IMG/VR virus record: IMGVR_UViG_3300042446_002107
Location: 28,298 to 92,297 of that record
Origin: a virus
Length of the DNA: 64,000 nucleotides
Reading direction: 5' to 3' (one strand)
Under the pieces are notes generated by a model, which searched no databases, had not been told where the DNA came from, and worked only from the letters and a program-made list of their open reading frames with translations. This document shows, piece by piece, positions 57,047 to 64,000 of this stretch (position 1 is its first letter; every line of letters begins with the position of its first letter). The position numbers were made by a program, and so were the translations under genes.

Positions 57047-58186
57047 ATGACTCGTCAGCGCCTATTTCTTGATATGTCCTGCGTTGACGCTGCAAGACAG
57101 AGAATACGGCACGTCTACGACACTTTCGACACTGTCTGCGTACAGTTCTCTGGAGGGAAAGACTCCACTGCGATTCTGTATCTAGCAAAAGAAATACATG
57201 AAGAGCGAGGCCTTGGTCCGGTAAAGGTAATCTTTCGAGACGAAGAGATGGTCAGTCCCACTGTCGTAAAGTACGTGGAAAAGGTTCGCAACTACGACTG
57301 GGTGGATATGGAGTGGTACTGCCTTCCTTATCCTGCAGAGATATGGTTTTTGGGTCATAGGCTTACTACTATTTTGTGGAGCCAGCAAAGATTCGAACAA
57401 GATAGATGGGTTAGGCCGATGCCTCCATGGGCTATTAGTGGTAAGCATTTTGGTTTAACTCATGAAGTTTCTCTTCCTGAACAGACGGACTATTACACAA
57501 TGCAGGGAAAAAGGGGGAACGTAGCTTTCCTGACTGGTGTTAGAGCCAGTGAATCAATGGTTCGTTATCGCTCCGTGGTTCAAAAGCTTCATGAGAACTA
57601 CATCAATATCCCATATAAGTTGAAAAAGGGAATCCCGTTAAAGTTTGCAAAAATAATATATGACTGGAATACAAATGATGTATTTAAGTTCATTATTGAA
57701 GAGCATGACGCTGAGTATTGCGAGTACTACGACCTGGCCGTAACCACAGGGAGCAATACGAGGGTCGGTATTCCACTTCATGCTACGGCAATTCGCAGAA
57801 TAGGTGATGTGGTTGCTACTGAACCGGAATTTTATGACAGACTGTTTGATTGCTTTCCTTACATAGACGCTCAAAGACGCTTATGGGCTGATTTCGATTC
57901 AGAAAAACTCATAGAAAGTTATGCGCGAAGAGGATTTGATGGGGCGTCTGCGTTTATCGACAAGTACCTGATAGGTGATAGGCGAAAGACGGAGGCTCGT
58001 GTTTATGTTTCAAAATTTAGAAAAAAACATCTTGGTGACCCTCATGGATATCCAGTCAGCTGGTTGATAAGAAACTTAATGCTTAATGATATTGACGTTA
58101 ATTCACCGACCCCTGTGGGTCCCAAAACTCGCGCTCATGCTGTGCGAGCGCTAGAACTAGAAAGAGCAGATATCTATGAATATTAA
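57047..58186 (+). CDS. PAPS reductase-like PP-loop ATPase (IbrA/DndC-type)
   Basis: 379 codons. The PP-loop SGGKDST lies at residues 35-41 after TVCVQFSG. KVIFRDEEMVSPTVVKYVEK and FLTGVRASESMVRYRSV follow, typical of the phosphoadenosine-phosphosulfate reductase/DUF3440-like branch. Proteins of this kind adenylate a substrate and include DndC/SspD (phosphorothioation) and IbrA. A typical catalytic C-terminal Cys of sulfate-assimilation enzymes is absent, arguing against assimilatory reduction. Flanking ParB-like genes favour a role in DNA or nucleotide modification or gene regulation. Confidence 0.85.
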   Translation: MTRQRLFLDMSCVDAARQRIRHVYDTFDTVCVQFSGGKDSTAILYLAKEIHEERGLGPVKVIFRDEEMVSPTVVKYVEKVRNYDWVDMEWYCLPYPAEIWFLGHRLTTILWSQQRFEQDRWVRPMPPWAISGKHFGLTHEVSLPEQTDYYTMQGKRGNVAFLTGVRASESMVRYRSVVQKLHENYINIPYKLKKGIPLKFAKIIYDWNTNDVFKFIIEEHDAEYCEYYDLAVTTGSNTRVGIPLHATAIRRIGDVVATEPEFYDRLFDCFPYIDAQRRLWADFDSEKLIESYARRGFDGASAFIDKYLIGDRRKTEARVYVSKFRKKHLGDPHGYPVSWLIRNLMLNDIDVNSPTPVGPKTRAHAVRALELERADIYEY

Positions 58187-58733
58187 AATCGAATACGTTG
58201 AACCGTCCCTGCTTTCTGTTCCTGAATGGAAAGCTACCTACACCCTGCGTCCAGAGATGCTTGTTATCTCTGCCTCCTTGTCTCAGTTTGGCTTCATTCA
58301 GCCGATACACGTCAGGCTTGCCACTGGGGAAATAATCGACGGCTCGGAAAGATACTTGCTGGCAACAAATATTCCGCAAATTCTTGCTATGAGCGATGGA
58401 AAAATACCGGTCGTGTACCACGACGTTGACAAAATGGACGCCATGATGATGCACCTTCGGCTCAATAGGGGACACTCCCATGTGTTGGCTCCTAAAACAT
58501 CAGACATAATCCGAACACTTAGACGTTCTGGTAAATACGGTATTTCAGATTTTGAAGACATGCTTTGCATGCGTTCGGAAGAACTCTCTCTAATGCTTGA
58601 CGGAAGTCTCTATAAAGTGAGAAAAATTAAAGAGCACAATTACGCCAGAGCATGGATTCCTATTGAGGCTCCGCCTGGCTCACTAGAGTCATCTACGGTC
58701 TCTATCGAAAGACCCCCCAATCCTGACAGATAA
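58176..58733 (+). CDS. second ParB-like protein
   Basis: 185 codons, overlapping the PP-loop gene by 11 bases. EYVEPSLLSVPEWKATYTLR, SQFGFIQPIHVRLATGEIID and IDGSERYLLATNIPQI follow the ParB N-domain order, with ERYLLA in place of HHR. VVYHDVDKMDAMMMHLRLNR and a helical part follow. It is about 100 residues shorter than the first ParB gene, as it lacks the C-terminal domain. Its tight coupling indicates a complex or shared substrate with the PP-loop enzyme. Confidence 0.75.
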   Translation: MNIKIEYVEPSLLSVPEWKATYTLRPEMLVISASLSQFGFIQPIHVRLATGEIIDGSERYLLATNIPQILAMSDGKIPVVYHDVDKMDAMMMHLRLNRGHSHVLAPKTSDIIRTLRRSGKYGISDFEDMLCMRSEELSLMLDGSLYKVRKIKEHNYARAWIPIEAPPGSLESSTVSIERPPNPDR

Positions 58734-58749
58734 ATATTTCTGGTATATT
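58723..58749 (+). promoter_or_regulatory. candidate promoter before the 258-residue basic protein
   Basis: CTGACA (58723-58728) lies 15 bases before TATATT, which is preceded by TGG, forming the extended -10 TGGTATATT (58741-58749). AAGGA follows upstream of the ATG at 58778. Confidence 0.45.
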
Positions 58750-58777
58750 TGTAAAAAGACTTTAAGTAAGGAACATT

Positions 58778-59554
58778 ATGCCAGGAGTACGTTACGGCCC
58801 AGACATATCCGACGATGCGGCCTACTTTGTTGACAAGGTTAAGGAAATTCAAGCCAACATTCGTTTAGGGAAAAAACCGAACGCTGGAGAACGAACAACC
58901 CTGGCAAATGCTGCAGAATTGGCTAATAAAGTTTTTGGTGTCAGTAAAGCAAATTTCGATAAAGGTAAACTTGGCGAAATGGCTGAGATGGCACGATACG
59001 GTGGCTCCAAGGCATTAAGTCGACGAGCAAAAGACTCTCGAGACGGTTCGTCGATGACGAAGTCTGTAGCAGAAGAGTTGCTGGACAGGTCTACTGGCAG
59101 AAACAGTCGTGGCAGTAGAACGAAGCCTGCAGAAGGAACTTACTACGAAGGACGTACTCGCTCGAAGAGATTCCGTGAGCTTGAAGCAAAAGCAACCAAG
59201 CGTTTGAACAGGAACGGAGTGGAGATAGGCAAAAGGTCGATAAAGAAAGGCGGAATCAATTCGTCAAACTTTAAAGATAGAGTCGACGGGCTGCAAATTA
59301 CTAAAGCAAGAGGCGGCAAGAAAGACACGGCACGGGGAGCGGCTAGTTCCGACTTGATGAACCGAGTAAGAGGAGACTCTGCCGTCACGAAGCCAGGAAT
59401 AGGTATCCGTCCTCGATTGGCGAGGTCTCAGCAAAGAGCAGAGCAACGTAAGAAAAAAGTTTCAGGACCCAAAACACCTGCGAGCGCAACAAGAGCCAAA
59501 AGTGGTCAGGCGAAAACAAAAACAACAGTCCAAAGAGCCGGAAAAAATAAGTAA
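58778..59554 (+). CDS. basic, probably DNA-binding hypothetical protein
   Basis: 258 codons with AAGGA upstream. Residues 1-75 are a helical domain (DISDDAAYFVDKVKEIQANI, LANAAELANKVFGVSKANF). The rest is very rich in Arg, Lys, Gly and Ser, probably disordered (RTRSKRFRELEAKATKRLNR, ARSQQRAEQRKKKVSGPK). It has its own candidate promoter and ends the rightward unit, facing the leftward pair at 59567-60319. Possibly a head or DNA-packaging accessory. Function unknown. Confidence 0.55.
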   Translation: MPGVRYGPDISDDAAYFVDKVKEIQANIRLGKKPNAGERTTLANAAELANKVFGVSKANFDKGKLGEMAEMARYGGSKALSRRAKDSRDGSSMTKSVAEELLDRSTGRNSRGSRTKPAEGTYYEGRTRSKRFRELEAKATKRLNRNGVEIGKRSIKKGGINSSNFKDRVDGLQITKARGGKKDTARGAASSDLMNRVRGDSAVTKPGIGIRPRLARSQQRAEQRKKKVSGPKTPASATRAKSGQAKTKTTVQRAGKNK

Positions 59555-59566
59555 AAAGATAAATTT

Positions 59567-60004
59567 CTAAAGGGTTGTAATCTCGTCCTCTTCGTCCCCT
59601 AGAACTTCTTTCTCATCCATCAGCCTCCAACTATGCAGTCCTAGTCCGGCATCCGGTTCAGCATCCTCTAGAAAATCTTCATAGTAATAATCATTTTCCT
59701 GTCCGAAGTCTTTTTCCAGTAAAAATTGCTTTACAGACTCTACTGGTTCAAAAGTGGCTAAATATCTTCCAGTTGAGCTTTCTGTTCCAATAATTCTTAA
59801 TCCGCACATGGCCATAAGGGTAGTTGCAACCTGCCACATGTAATCGCCCAACTCTACTTTTATGTCGTCATCTTCTATTTCAGGCTCATGCTCGGTGTAG
59901 TAGTAAAATAATCCCTGATGAAGCCTGTCCACAATGTTTACAGTCGCGGCTCTTCTTGCGTTTTGGTCCGCAAACAAAGTGCCCTTAATTTCTTGTTCTG
60001 ACAT
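59567..60004 (-). CDS. hypothetical protein, paralogue of the adjacent gene
   Basis: 145 codons. VNIVDRLHQGLFYYYTEHEP, YMWQVATTLMAMCGLRIIG and GRYLATFEPVESVKQFLLEK align with the same positions of the protein at 60017-60319. It has an additional acidic C-terminus (LGDEEDEITTL). The two genes are 12 bases apart on the same strand and are a tandem duplication. Function unknown. Confidence 0.6.
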   Translation of the reverse strand: MSEQEIKGTLFADQNARRAATVNIVDRLHQGLFYYYTEHEPEIEDDDIKVELGDYMWQVATTLMAMCGLRIIGTESSTGRYLATFEPVESVKQFLLEKDFGQENDYYYEDFLEDAEPDAGLGLHSWRLMDEKEVLGDEEDEITTL

Positions 60005-60016
60005 ATTTATCCTTCT

Positions 60017-60319
60017 TTATTGAATATTGTTTTTAATAGCAAAGTCACTAAAGGACTTATAGGGCTTGAACCGTGCAACATAATCGCCGTCGATGTTTTC
60101 CCCAACAATGCTCATTCCCGCAACTGCCATGACTACAGTGGCCATTTCAAAAGACTGATTTGCTAAATCGTCAATTTCGTCAGGAGACTCAATTCCGCCC
60201 TCCGGCATAAATAATGCAAATAACGCTTGAGTGACCCTATCTAAAACGCTCATATTGGCTTCAGATATCTCTTTGTTGTCGAATTCAACAGTTGGATTAA
60301 ATTTTGATGAATCGCTCAT
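60017..60319 (-). CDS. hypothetical protein, paralogue of the adjacent gene
   Basis: 100 codons. MSVLDRVTQALFALFMPEGG, SFEMATVVMAVAGMSIVG and GDYVARFKPYKSFSDFAIK align with its downstream neighbour. It lacks the neighbour's acidic tail. It is divergent from the neck gene at 60438, and the 118-base gap should hold both promoters, although no clear pair is seen. Function unknown. Confidence 0.6.
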   Translation of the reverse strand: MSDSSKFNPTVEFDNKEISEANMSVLDRVTQALFALFMPEGGIESPDEIDDLANQSFEMATVVMAVAGMSIVGENIDGDYVARFKPYKSFSDFAIKNNIQ

Positions 60320-60437
60320 CTCCGTAATCTACACCGGAATCACCTTGCGAGCAACCCCAGTGTTCGGCCAGGTCATTACTAGGTGTTAGAATTTGATACA
60401 ACATTTATTTGCAACATCGCTTTAACCGGGAGCCGCC

Positions 60438-61082
60438 ATGATTGTCTCAGTCAACGACATTAAGACATATATGGACATCAAATTGTCCGCTCGCCAAGAA
60501 GACGCTGCAGAAATAATTCTGGCTGGCCTTCAAAGTGAAATGGAAGCTTTCCTTAAGCGACCAATAGAAGTCCAAGAATTTACCGAAGAAATACGTCTTG
60601 ACTCCAATCACACAGGAGTGCCAATGGGTTCGTTTTTGACATCAAACGACAACACGTACAACTCTTCATATACGTCAAGCCCAAGCAACGACACAACGAC
60701 TTGGGCCACTCCTCCACCAACCGTCTATCTAAAAAATACTCCTATAGTTTCGGTTGACGAAGTAAAAGTAAAACCGCTTTTTGGAGCAGAAAAAGTTCTC
60801 CAAGAAGAGGTCGATTACATCACTAGAAAATATGGAATTGATTACTACTACGGATGGTCCGACGATTTAGTGACAATAACTTATACCGCCGGCCTAGACG
60901 GAACATCAATACCTATCTTTAGGCTCTTAATCATCAGAGCGGCTTCACGTGAAATGCAGAATATGTACGACGACGTTGTTGGCGTAAAAGACTTAAATAC
61001 GCGTGGTACTGGCCCTCTTGTGACTGGATTCCTTGATAGCGAGCTTGGTTCGATTAGGAAATATAGACGAGTTCGGGTATAA
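60438..61082 (+). CDS. head-tail connector protein (gp6/adaptor-like)
   Basis: 214 codons with GGGAG upstream. The start VSVNDIKTYMDIKLSARQED, then the helix LAGLQSEMEAFLKRPIE, and the later beta part (LKNTPIVSVDEVKVKPLFG, DLVTITYTAGLDG) followed by IFRLLIIRAASREMQNMY fit the adaptor family of head-tail connectors. These form a ring below the portal. The internal Ser/Thr-rich insert is likely a loop. Its place before the other neck genes and the sheath supports the call. Confidence 0.75.
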   Translation: MIVSVNDIKTYMDIKLSARQEDAAEIILAGLQSEMEAFLKRPIEVQEFTEEIRLDSNHTGVPMGSFLTSNDNTYNSSYTSSPSNDTTTWATPPPTVYLKNTPIVSVDEVKVKPLFGAEKVLQEEVDYITRKYGIDYYYGWSDDLVTITYTAGLDGTSIPIFRLLIIRAASREMQNMYDDVVGVKDLNTRGTGPLVTGFLDSELGSIRKYRRVRV

Positions 61083-61086
61083 CGAC

Positions 61087-61587
61087 GTGGCCTCAAGAAA
61101 CGTTTTAGTAACAGTCACGGACGTTGACTGGCAGGGCAAAGATACTGTAGACAGACTGCAAAACATGCGAGACAGAGCCAATGACATGAGGCCGGTTTTG
61201 CAATGGGGAAAAGACTACTTACAAAGAGCTTATTCAAAAAACTTTACAACGATGGGTGCGATGTCTGCAAAGGCGATGTTAAAGGGGGCATGGCCTCCTC
61301 TTGATGATGACTATGCGTTTCAAAAAGCCGAACGTTATCCTGGCGCTCCGATGATGATGATAACTGGAGAACTTTTTAGAAGCGTTGCCAATATGGCGTC
61401 TAGTTCAAAAAATGTAATAACCGAGATGGAGGGGACTTTTGTTATCGACAGTCCCATAGCCAGGTTTCATCAATACGGAACCCGAGACATGCCAGCAAGA
61501 AAAATACTTTTTATTCCTCGAGATTTTGACAGAGACATAAATAAAAAAACACTCCAATACGTTGTTCAGGGAAGTAAATTAATATGA
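61087..61587 (+). CDS. neck / tail-completion protein (HK97 gp10 or Mu gpG-like)
   Basis: 167 codons from GTG at 61087, four bases after the previous stop; the longer frame from 61033 would overlap the connector gene by 50 bases. WGKDYLQRAYSKNFTTMG, GELFRSVANMASSSKNV, FVIDSPIARFHQYGTRDMPA and KILFIPRDFDRDI match virion morphogenesis (gpG/gp10-like) proteins. The HQYGT-PARKILF block is the family signature. It forms part of the neck between head and tail. Confidence 0.75.
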   Translation: MASRNVLVTVTDVDWQGKDTVDRLQNMRDRANDMRPVLQWGKDYLQRAYSKNFTTMGAMSAKAMLKGAWPPLDDDYAFQKAERYPGAPMMMITGELFRSVANMASSSKNVITEMEGTFVIDSPIARFHQYGTRDMPARKILFIPRDFDRDINKKTLQYVVQGSKLI

Positions 61588-62192
61588 CGGCTTTAATGAA
61601 TGGTTCTCATTTTGCAAAGAAATATGTCAATGATTACTTGACACAGGACCTACCAATAAGATTAATCCGCTACAGAAATGGCTGGAACCTGGACAGCACT
61701 TTGCTGCCAGACCCTGGTCAGTACATAGCTTACGAACCACTAGCCATAGATGAATGGCCCTCAATCATCACCGTAACGACTGCCATGAATGGATTAGAGC
61801 GAATAGGCTTCGATGGTGCAGACCCTCTTTACAGGGTCTCCTACAGCATGAGAACGTACATTTGGGTCCGCGACGAAGGCAATGAGCCAACGACGGTAAT
61901 GAGAGACAGACTAACCACTGTCGTTAGAAGCGCGCTTCTTGACTACCCCTGCCTAAAGGCCTACGACTCTAGAACCTCATTTAGGGCGATAATAGGCGAA
62001 AACAGCATTCGTGAAGAATATTCAGATATCTCTCTACTAAAAGGCGAGAGAATGATGGCTGGTGCATACATCTCCTACATCCTCGAAATAGACGAAGTTG
62101 TCACAAGAGAGCCTCTCGGAGTTGTGGATTCAATAGAAATAGAAACAGTTACCGCAGGAACTGCAGAAGAAATGCCGTCACTTGATAATTAG
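61584..62192 (+). CDS. probable tail terminator / neck protein
   Basis: 202 codons, start overlapping the previous stop by four bases. IRLIRYRNGWNLDSTLLPDP, RVSYSMRTYIWVRDEGNEPT and VMRDRLTTVVRSALLDYP resemble the alpha/beta fold of tail terminators, which cap the tube and sheath. Assignment rests on weak pattern and position, just before the sheath gene. Confidence 0.55.
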   Translation: MTALMNGSHFAKKYVNDYLTQDLPIRLIRYRNGWNLDSTLLPDPGQYIAYEPLAIDEWPSIITVTTAMNGLERIGFDGADPLYRVSYSMRTYIWVRDEGNEPTTVMRDRLTTVVRSALLDYPCLKAYDSRTSFRAIIGENSIREEYSDISLLKGERMMAGAYISYILEIDEVVTREPLGVVDSIEIETVTAGTAEEMPSLDN

Positions 62193-62303
62193 TTTTTATA
62201 TTTTTAAAGTTCAATTCATAGTTGCACAGAATAATACATACCCCTCTGTACAATTGAAATCACAATCACAAACGGGATTCCCAATGCGAAACAGTGAGGT
62301 CCT

Positions 62304-63758
62304 ATGCCTGGCGTAGTTATATCAACTTCAGTAAGAACCGGTCCTTCGACCACAACAGTACGCGAGTCGTCACAGTTGTTTGTCGTAGGCCTGACAGAGA
62401 GAGGCCCTTCAGACGAGCCTGTACTCATCCAAAACCTGGGAGAGTTCGAGGACGTGTTTGGAGGCTACCTAGCCGGTACCTACACTCACTCAACCCTAGA
62501 AACATTTTTTGAAGAAGGTGGTACACGGGCTTACGTTGCAAGAGCCGTTGGAGCATCTGCGACAGTGGGAAGCCTTACGCTTTACGACAGTGCAGAACCC
62601 GTTATCACTCTTACCGCAAACGGAGCGGGCCCATGGAGCGCAGATGTTGAAATCGTAGTCACTCAGCCTACGGTAACTACGTTTAAAATTGACATCTGGT
62701 ACGACGGAGCACAAAAGTACTCAACAGGAACAGTGTCTACGTCATCCCAGGCAGCGGGAAGAATAAATCTCAGCGCAATAGCCCAAAGATACGTAAACGC
62801 AACAGTAAACAGCACGACCCTCATCCCGGACGCTGTTGGTTTAACCCCTCTCACTACGGGGGTATCAAACAATAACCTAGTTAACCAATCTGCCTATGAA
62901 TCAAAATTGGGGCTCTTTAATGACGCTCTTGGTTCTGGTGCAGTAGTTTGTCCAGAAAATTCCAGCGACGCAATGTCGGCTGCTTTAATTACGCATGCAA
63001 ATACATACAGCAGAATTGCTCTTTTGTTCGCTGGAGAAAACGACTCTGTTGCTACGGTCAAAACAACAGCACTTACGCTCCAAGCTGAAGACGGTGCAGA
63101 ACACGCAGCCCTGTACTACCCATGGGTAGAGGTTCCAACTAGTGTTCCAGGAGTTACTCGATTTATTCCACCAGTGGGATATGTTGCCGGCAAGCGGGCG
63201 GTTGCTCACAACCAAACTGGCCCACACCTTCCTGCAGCTGGTCTCATTTCTGCAGCTGGATTCGTGGTTGGCTTAAGTGCTGACATCAACAAATCAGTTG
63301 GTGACGACTTGGATGCCAATAACGTAAACCCAATCAGAATCATTCAAAACACAATAAGAATATACGGTGCACGTTCACTGTCGTCTGACATTGACAACTT
63401 CCGCTACATCACCCAGCAGGACGTTGTAAATACAATCGTTACAGAGTGTTACCGTTCTATTGAAGATGTTGTATTCAGTTCCATCGACGGCAGAAATACT
63501 ATTTTTGCTAACATTGAGTCGCGATTAATATCAATTTTGTCGGTCATGCGTGGCATTGGGGCTCTTTACCCAGCTTTTGATGCCAATGGCCGCCAACTTG
63601 ATAACGGTTATGTTGTGAAGTGCGATTCTTCGCTTAACCCAACATTGCAGTTGTCTGAAGGATTGGTCAAAGCGAAAGTTGGCGTTCGCGTCAGCAGCGT
63701 CGGTGACAGAATCGAAATCGATATTGTCAAGTCAAACCTAACCTCAACAGTGGTTTAA
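62304..63758 (+). CDS. contractile tail sheath protein
   Basis: 484 codons with GAGG upstream. PGVVISTSVRTGPSTTTVRE, LFVVGLTERGPSDEPVLIQN, FEEGGTRAYVARAVGASA, PPVGYVAGKRAVAHNQTGPH and NPIRIIQNTIRIYGARSLSS follow the order of phage tail sheath (PF04984-type) proteins. A beta-rich insert (about 105-200) is common. It assembles around the tube and contracts during infection, so the phage is a myovirus. Confidence 0.95.
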   Translation: MPGVVISTSVRTGPSTTTVRESSQLFVVGLTERGPSDEPVLIQNLGEFEDVFGGYLAGTYTHSTLETFFEEGGTRAYVARAVGASATVGSLTLYDSAEPVITLTANGAGPWSADVEIVVTQPTVTTFKIDIWYDGAQKYSTGTVSTSSQAAGRINLSAIAQRYVNATVNSTTLIPDAVGLTPLTTGVSNNNLVNQSAYESKLGLFNDALGSGAVVCPENSSDAMSAALITHANTYSRIALLFAGENDSVATVKTTALTLQAEDGAEHAALYYPWVEVPTSVPGVTRFIPPVGYVAGKRAVAHNQTGPHLPAAGLISAAGFVVGLSADINKSVGDDLDANNVNPIRIIQNTIRIYGARSLSSDIDNFRYITQQDVVNTIVTECYRSIEDVVFSSIDGRNTIFANIESRLISILSVMRGIGALYPAFDANGRQLDNGYVVKCDSSLNPTLQLSEGLVKAKVGVRVSSVGDRIEIDIVKSNLTSTVV

Positions 63759-63774
63759 ACAGAGGAAGTTACCC

Positions 63775-64000
63775 ATGTCAAAAGTAGCGCAAAGACAAGT
63801 ACTGGCAACAATAGTTCCAAGCACTTTCAGCGATAATGCCAAACAGCAAACCAACGTGCAGGCCAACCTGCCGAAGTGGGAAGGATTCCGCTTTGCTCAG
63901 GTTTCAGGTGGCGAGATAACAGCATCCGTAGAGAAAATCTACGAAGGCGGAAAGTCTAGACCGACAGTCCTGTGTGCCCCTTCAGAAATAGGCGACATCA
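63775..64000 (+). CDS. probable tail tube protein, cut by the window edge
   Basis: 75 codons are visible from the ATG at 63775, with AGAGGA upstream, and the frame runs off the end. LPKWEGFRFAQVSGGEITAS, then VEKIYEGGKSRPTVLCAPSE and the final GDI fit the start of a T4 gp19-like tube protein. The position right after the sheath is where the tube gene is usual. The C-terminus is unseen. Confidence 0.7.
   Translation, partial: MSKVAQRQVLATIVPSTFSDNAKQQTNVQANLPKWEGFRFAQVSGGEITASVEKIYEGGKSRPTVLCAPSEIGDI

Overview
The window is a continuous stretch of a tailed double-stranded DNA phage or prophage genome. It carries a terminase large subunit, HK97-type portal, prohead protease and major capsid protein, neck proteins and a contractile tail sheath, so the virion should be a myovirus. 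A WhiB-like Fe-S regulator with the GIWGG turn points to an actinobacterial host. The moderate G+C and heavy use of AGA and ATA codons fit a mid-G+C, perhaps aquatic, actinobacterium better than a high-G+C one (inference).

Layout: (1) 1-4320 has small, mostly leftward genes (thioredoxin, ribbon-helix-helix protein, a tRNA-like element) around a rightward ssb unit. (2) 4307-13336 is one leftward 3009-codon gene. (3) 13372-17312 has a small-terminase-like protein, primase-helicase, WhiB and an H1-like basic protein. (4) 17405-22610 runs rightward: B12-dependent ribonucleotide reductase, three HNH genes, a broken tRNA half and an intact tRNA-Arg(UCU). (5) 22583-50655 is the leftward head module: SNase, major capsid protein, five capsid-linked unknowns, a 2389-codon gene, an acidic 560-residue protein, a 2916-codon gene that begins with the prohead protease, and the portal. 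(6) 50727-59554 runs rightward: terminase, Rad52-like annealing protein, RecB/Cas4-like nuclease, HNH, RuvC-like resolvase and a ParB / PAPS-reductase-like / ParB cassette. (7) 59567-60319 is a leftward tandem paralogue pair. (8) 60438-64000 runs rightward: neck proteins, tail sheath and the start of a probable tail tube gene.

The main discovery candidate is that the three giant proteins (8314 residues, about 25 kb) look like polyproteins. Fifteen exact copies of [R/K]LSSG and three near copies sit between recognisable domains. The copies use different codons, including both serine codon families, so the peptide and not the DNA is conserved. The segments they delimit include three GNAT-like domains, a DnaQ-like exonuclease, three zincin metallopeptidases (one with an ArdC antirestriction domain), an ADP-ribosyltransferase followed by pentapeptide repeats, a second ART-like segment, a Cys-His-Asp domain, a ParB-like domain and a UvrD-like helicase. 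The prohead protease is the first segment of one of them. My model, which is inference, is that a set of 'polyvalent' effectors is made as polyproteins, loaded into the prohead, cut by the maturation protease and delivered with the DNA.
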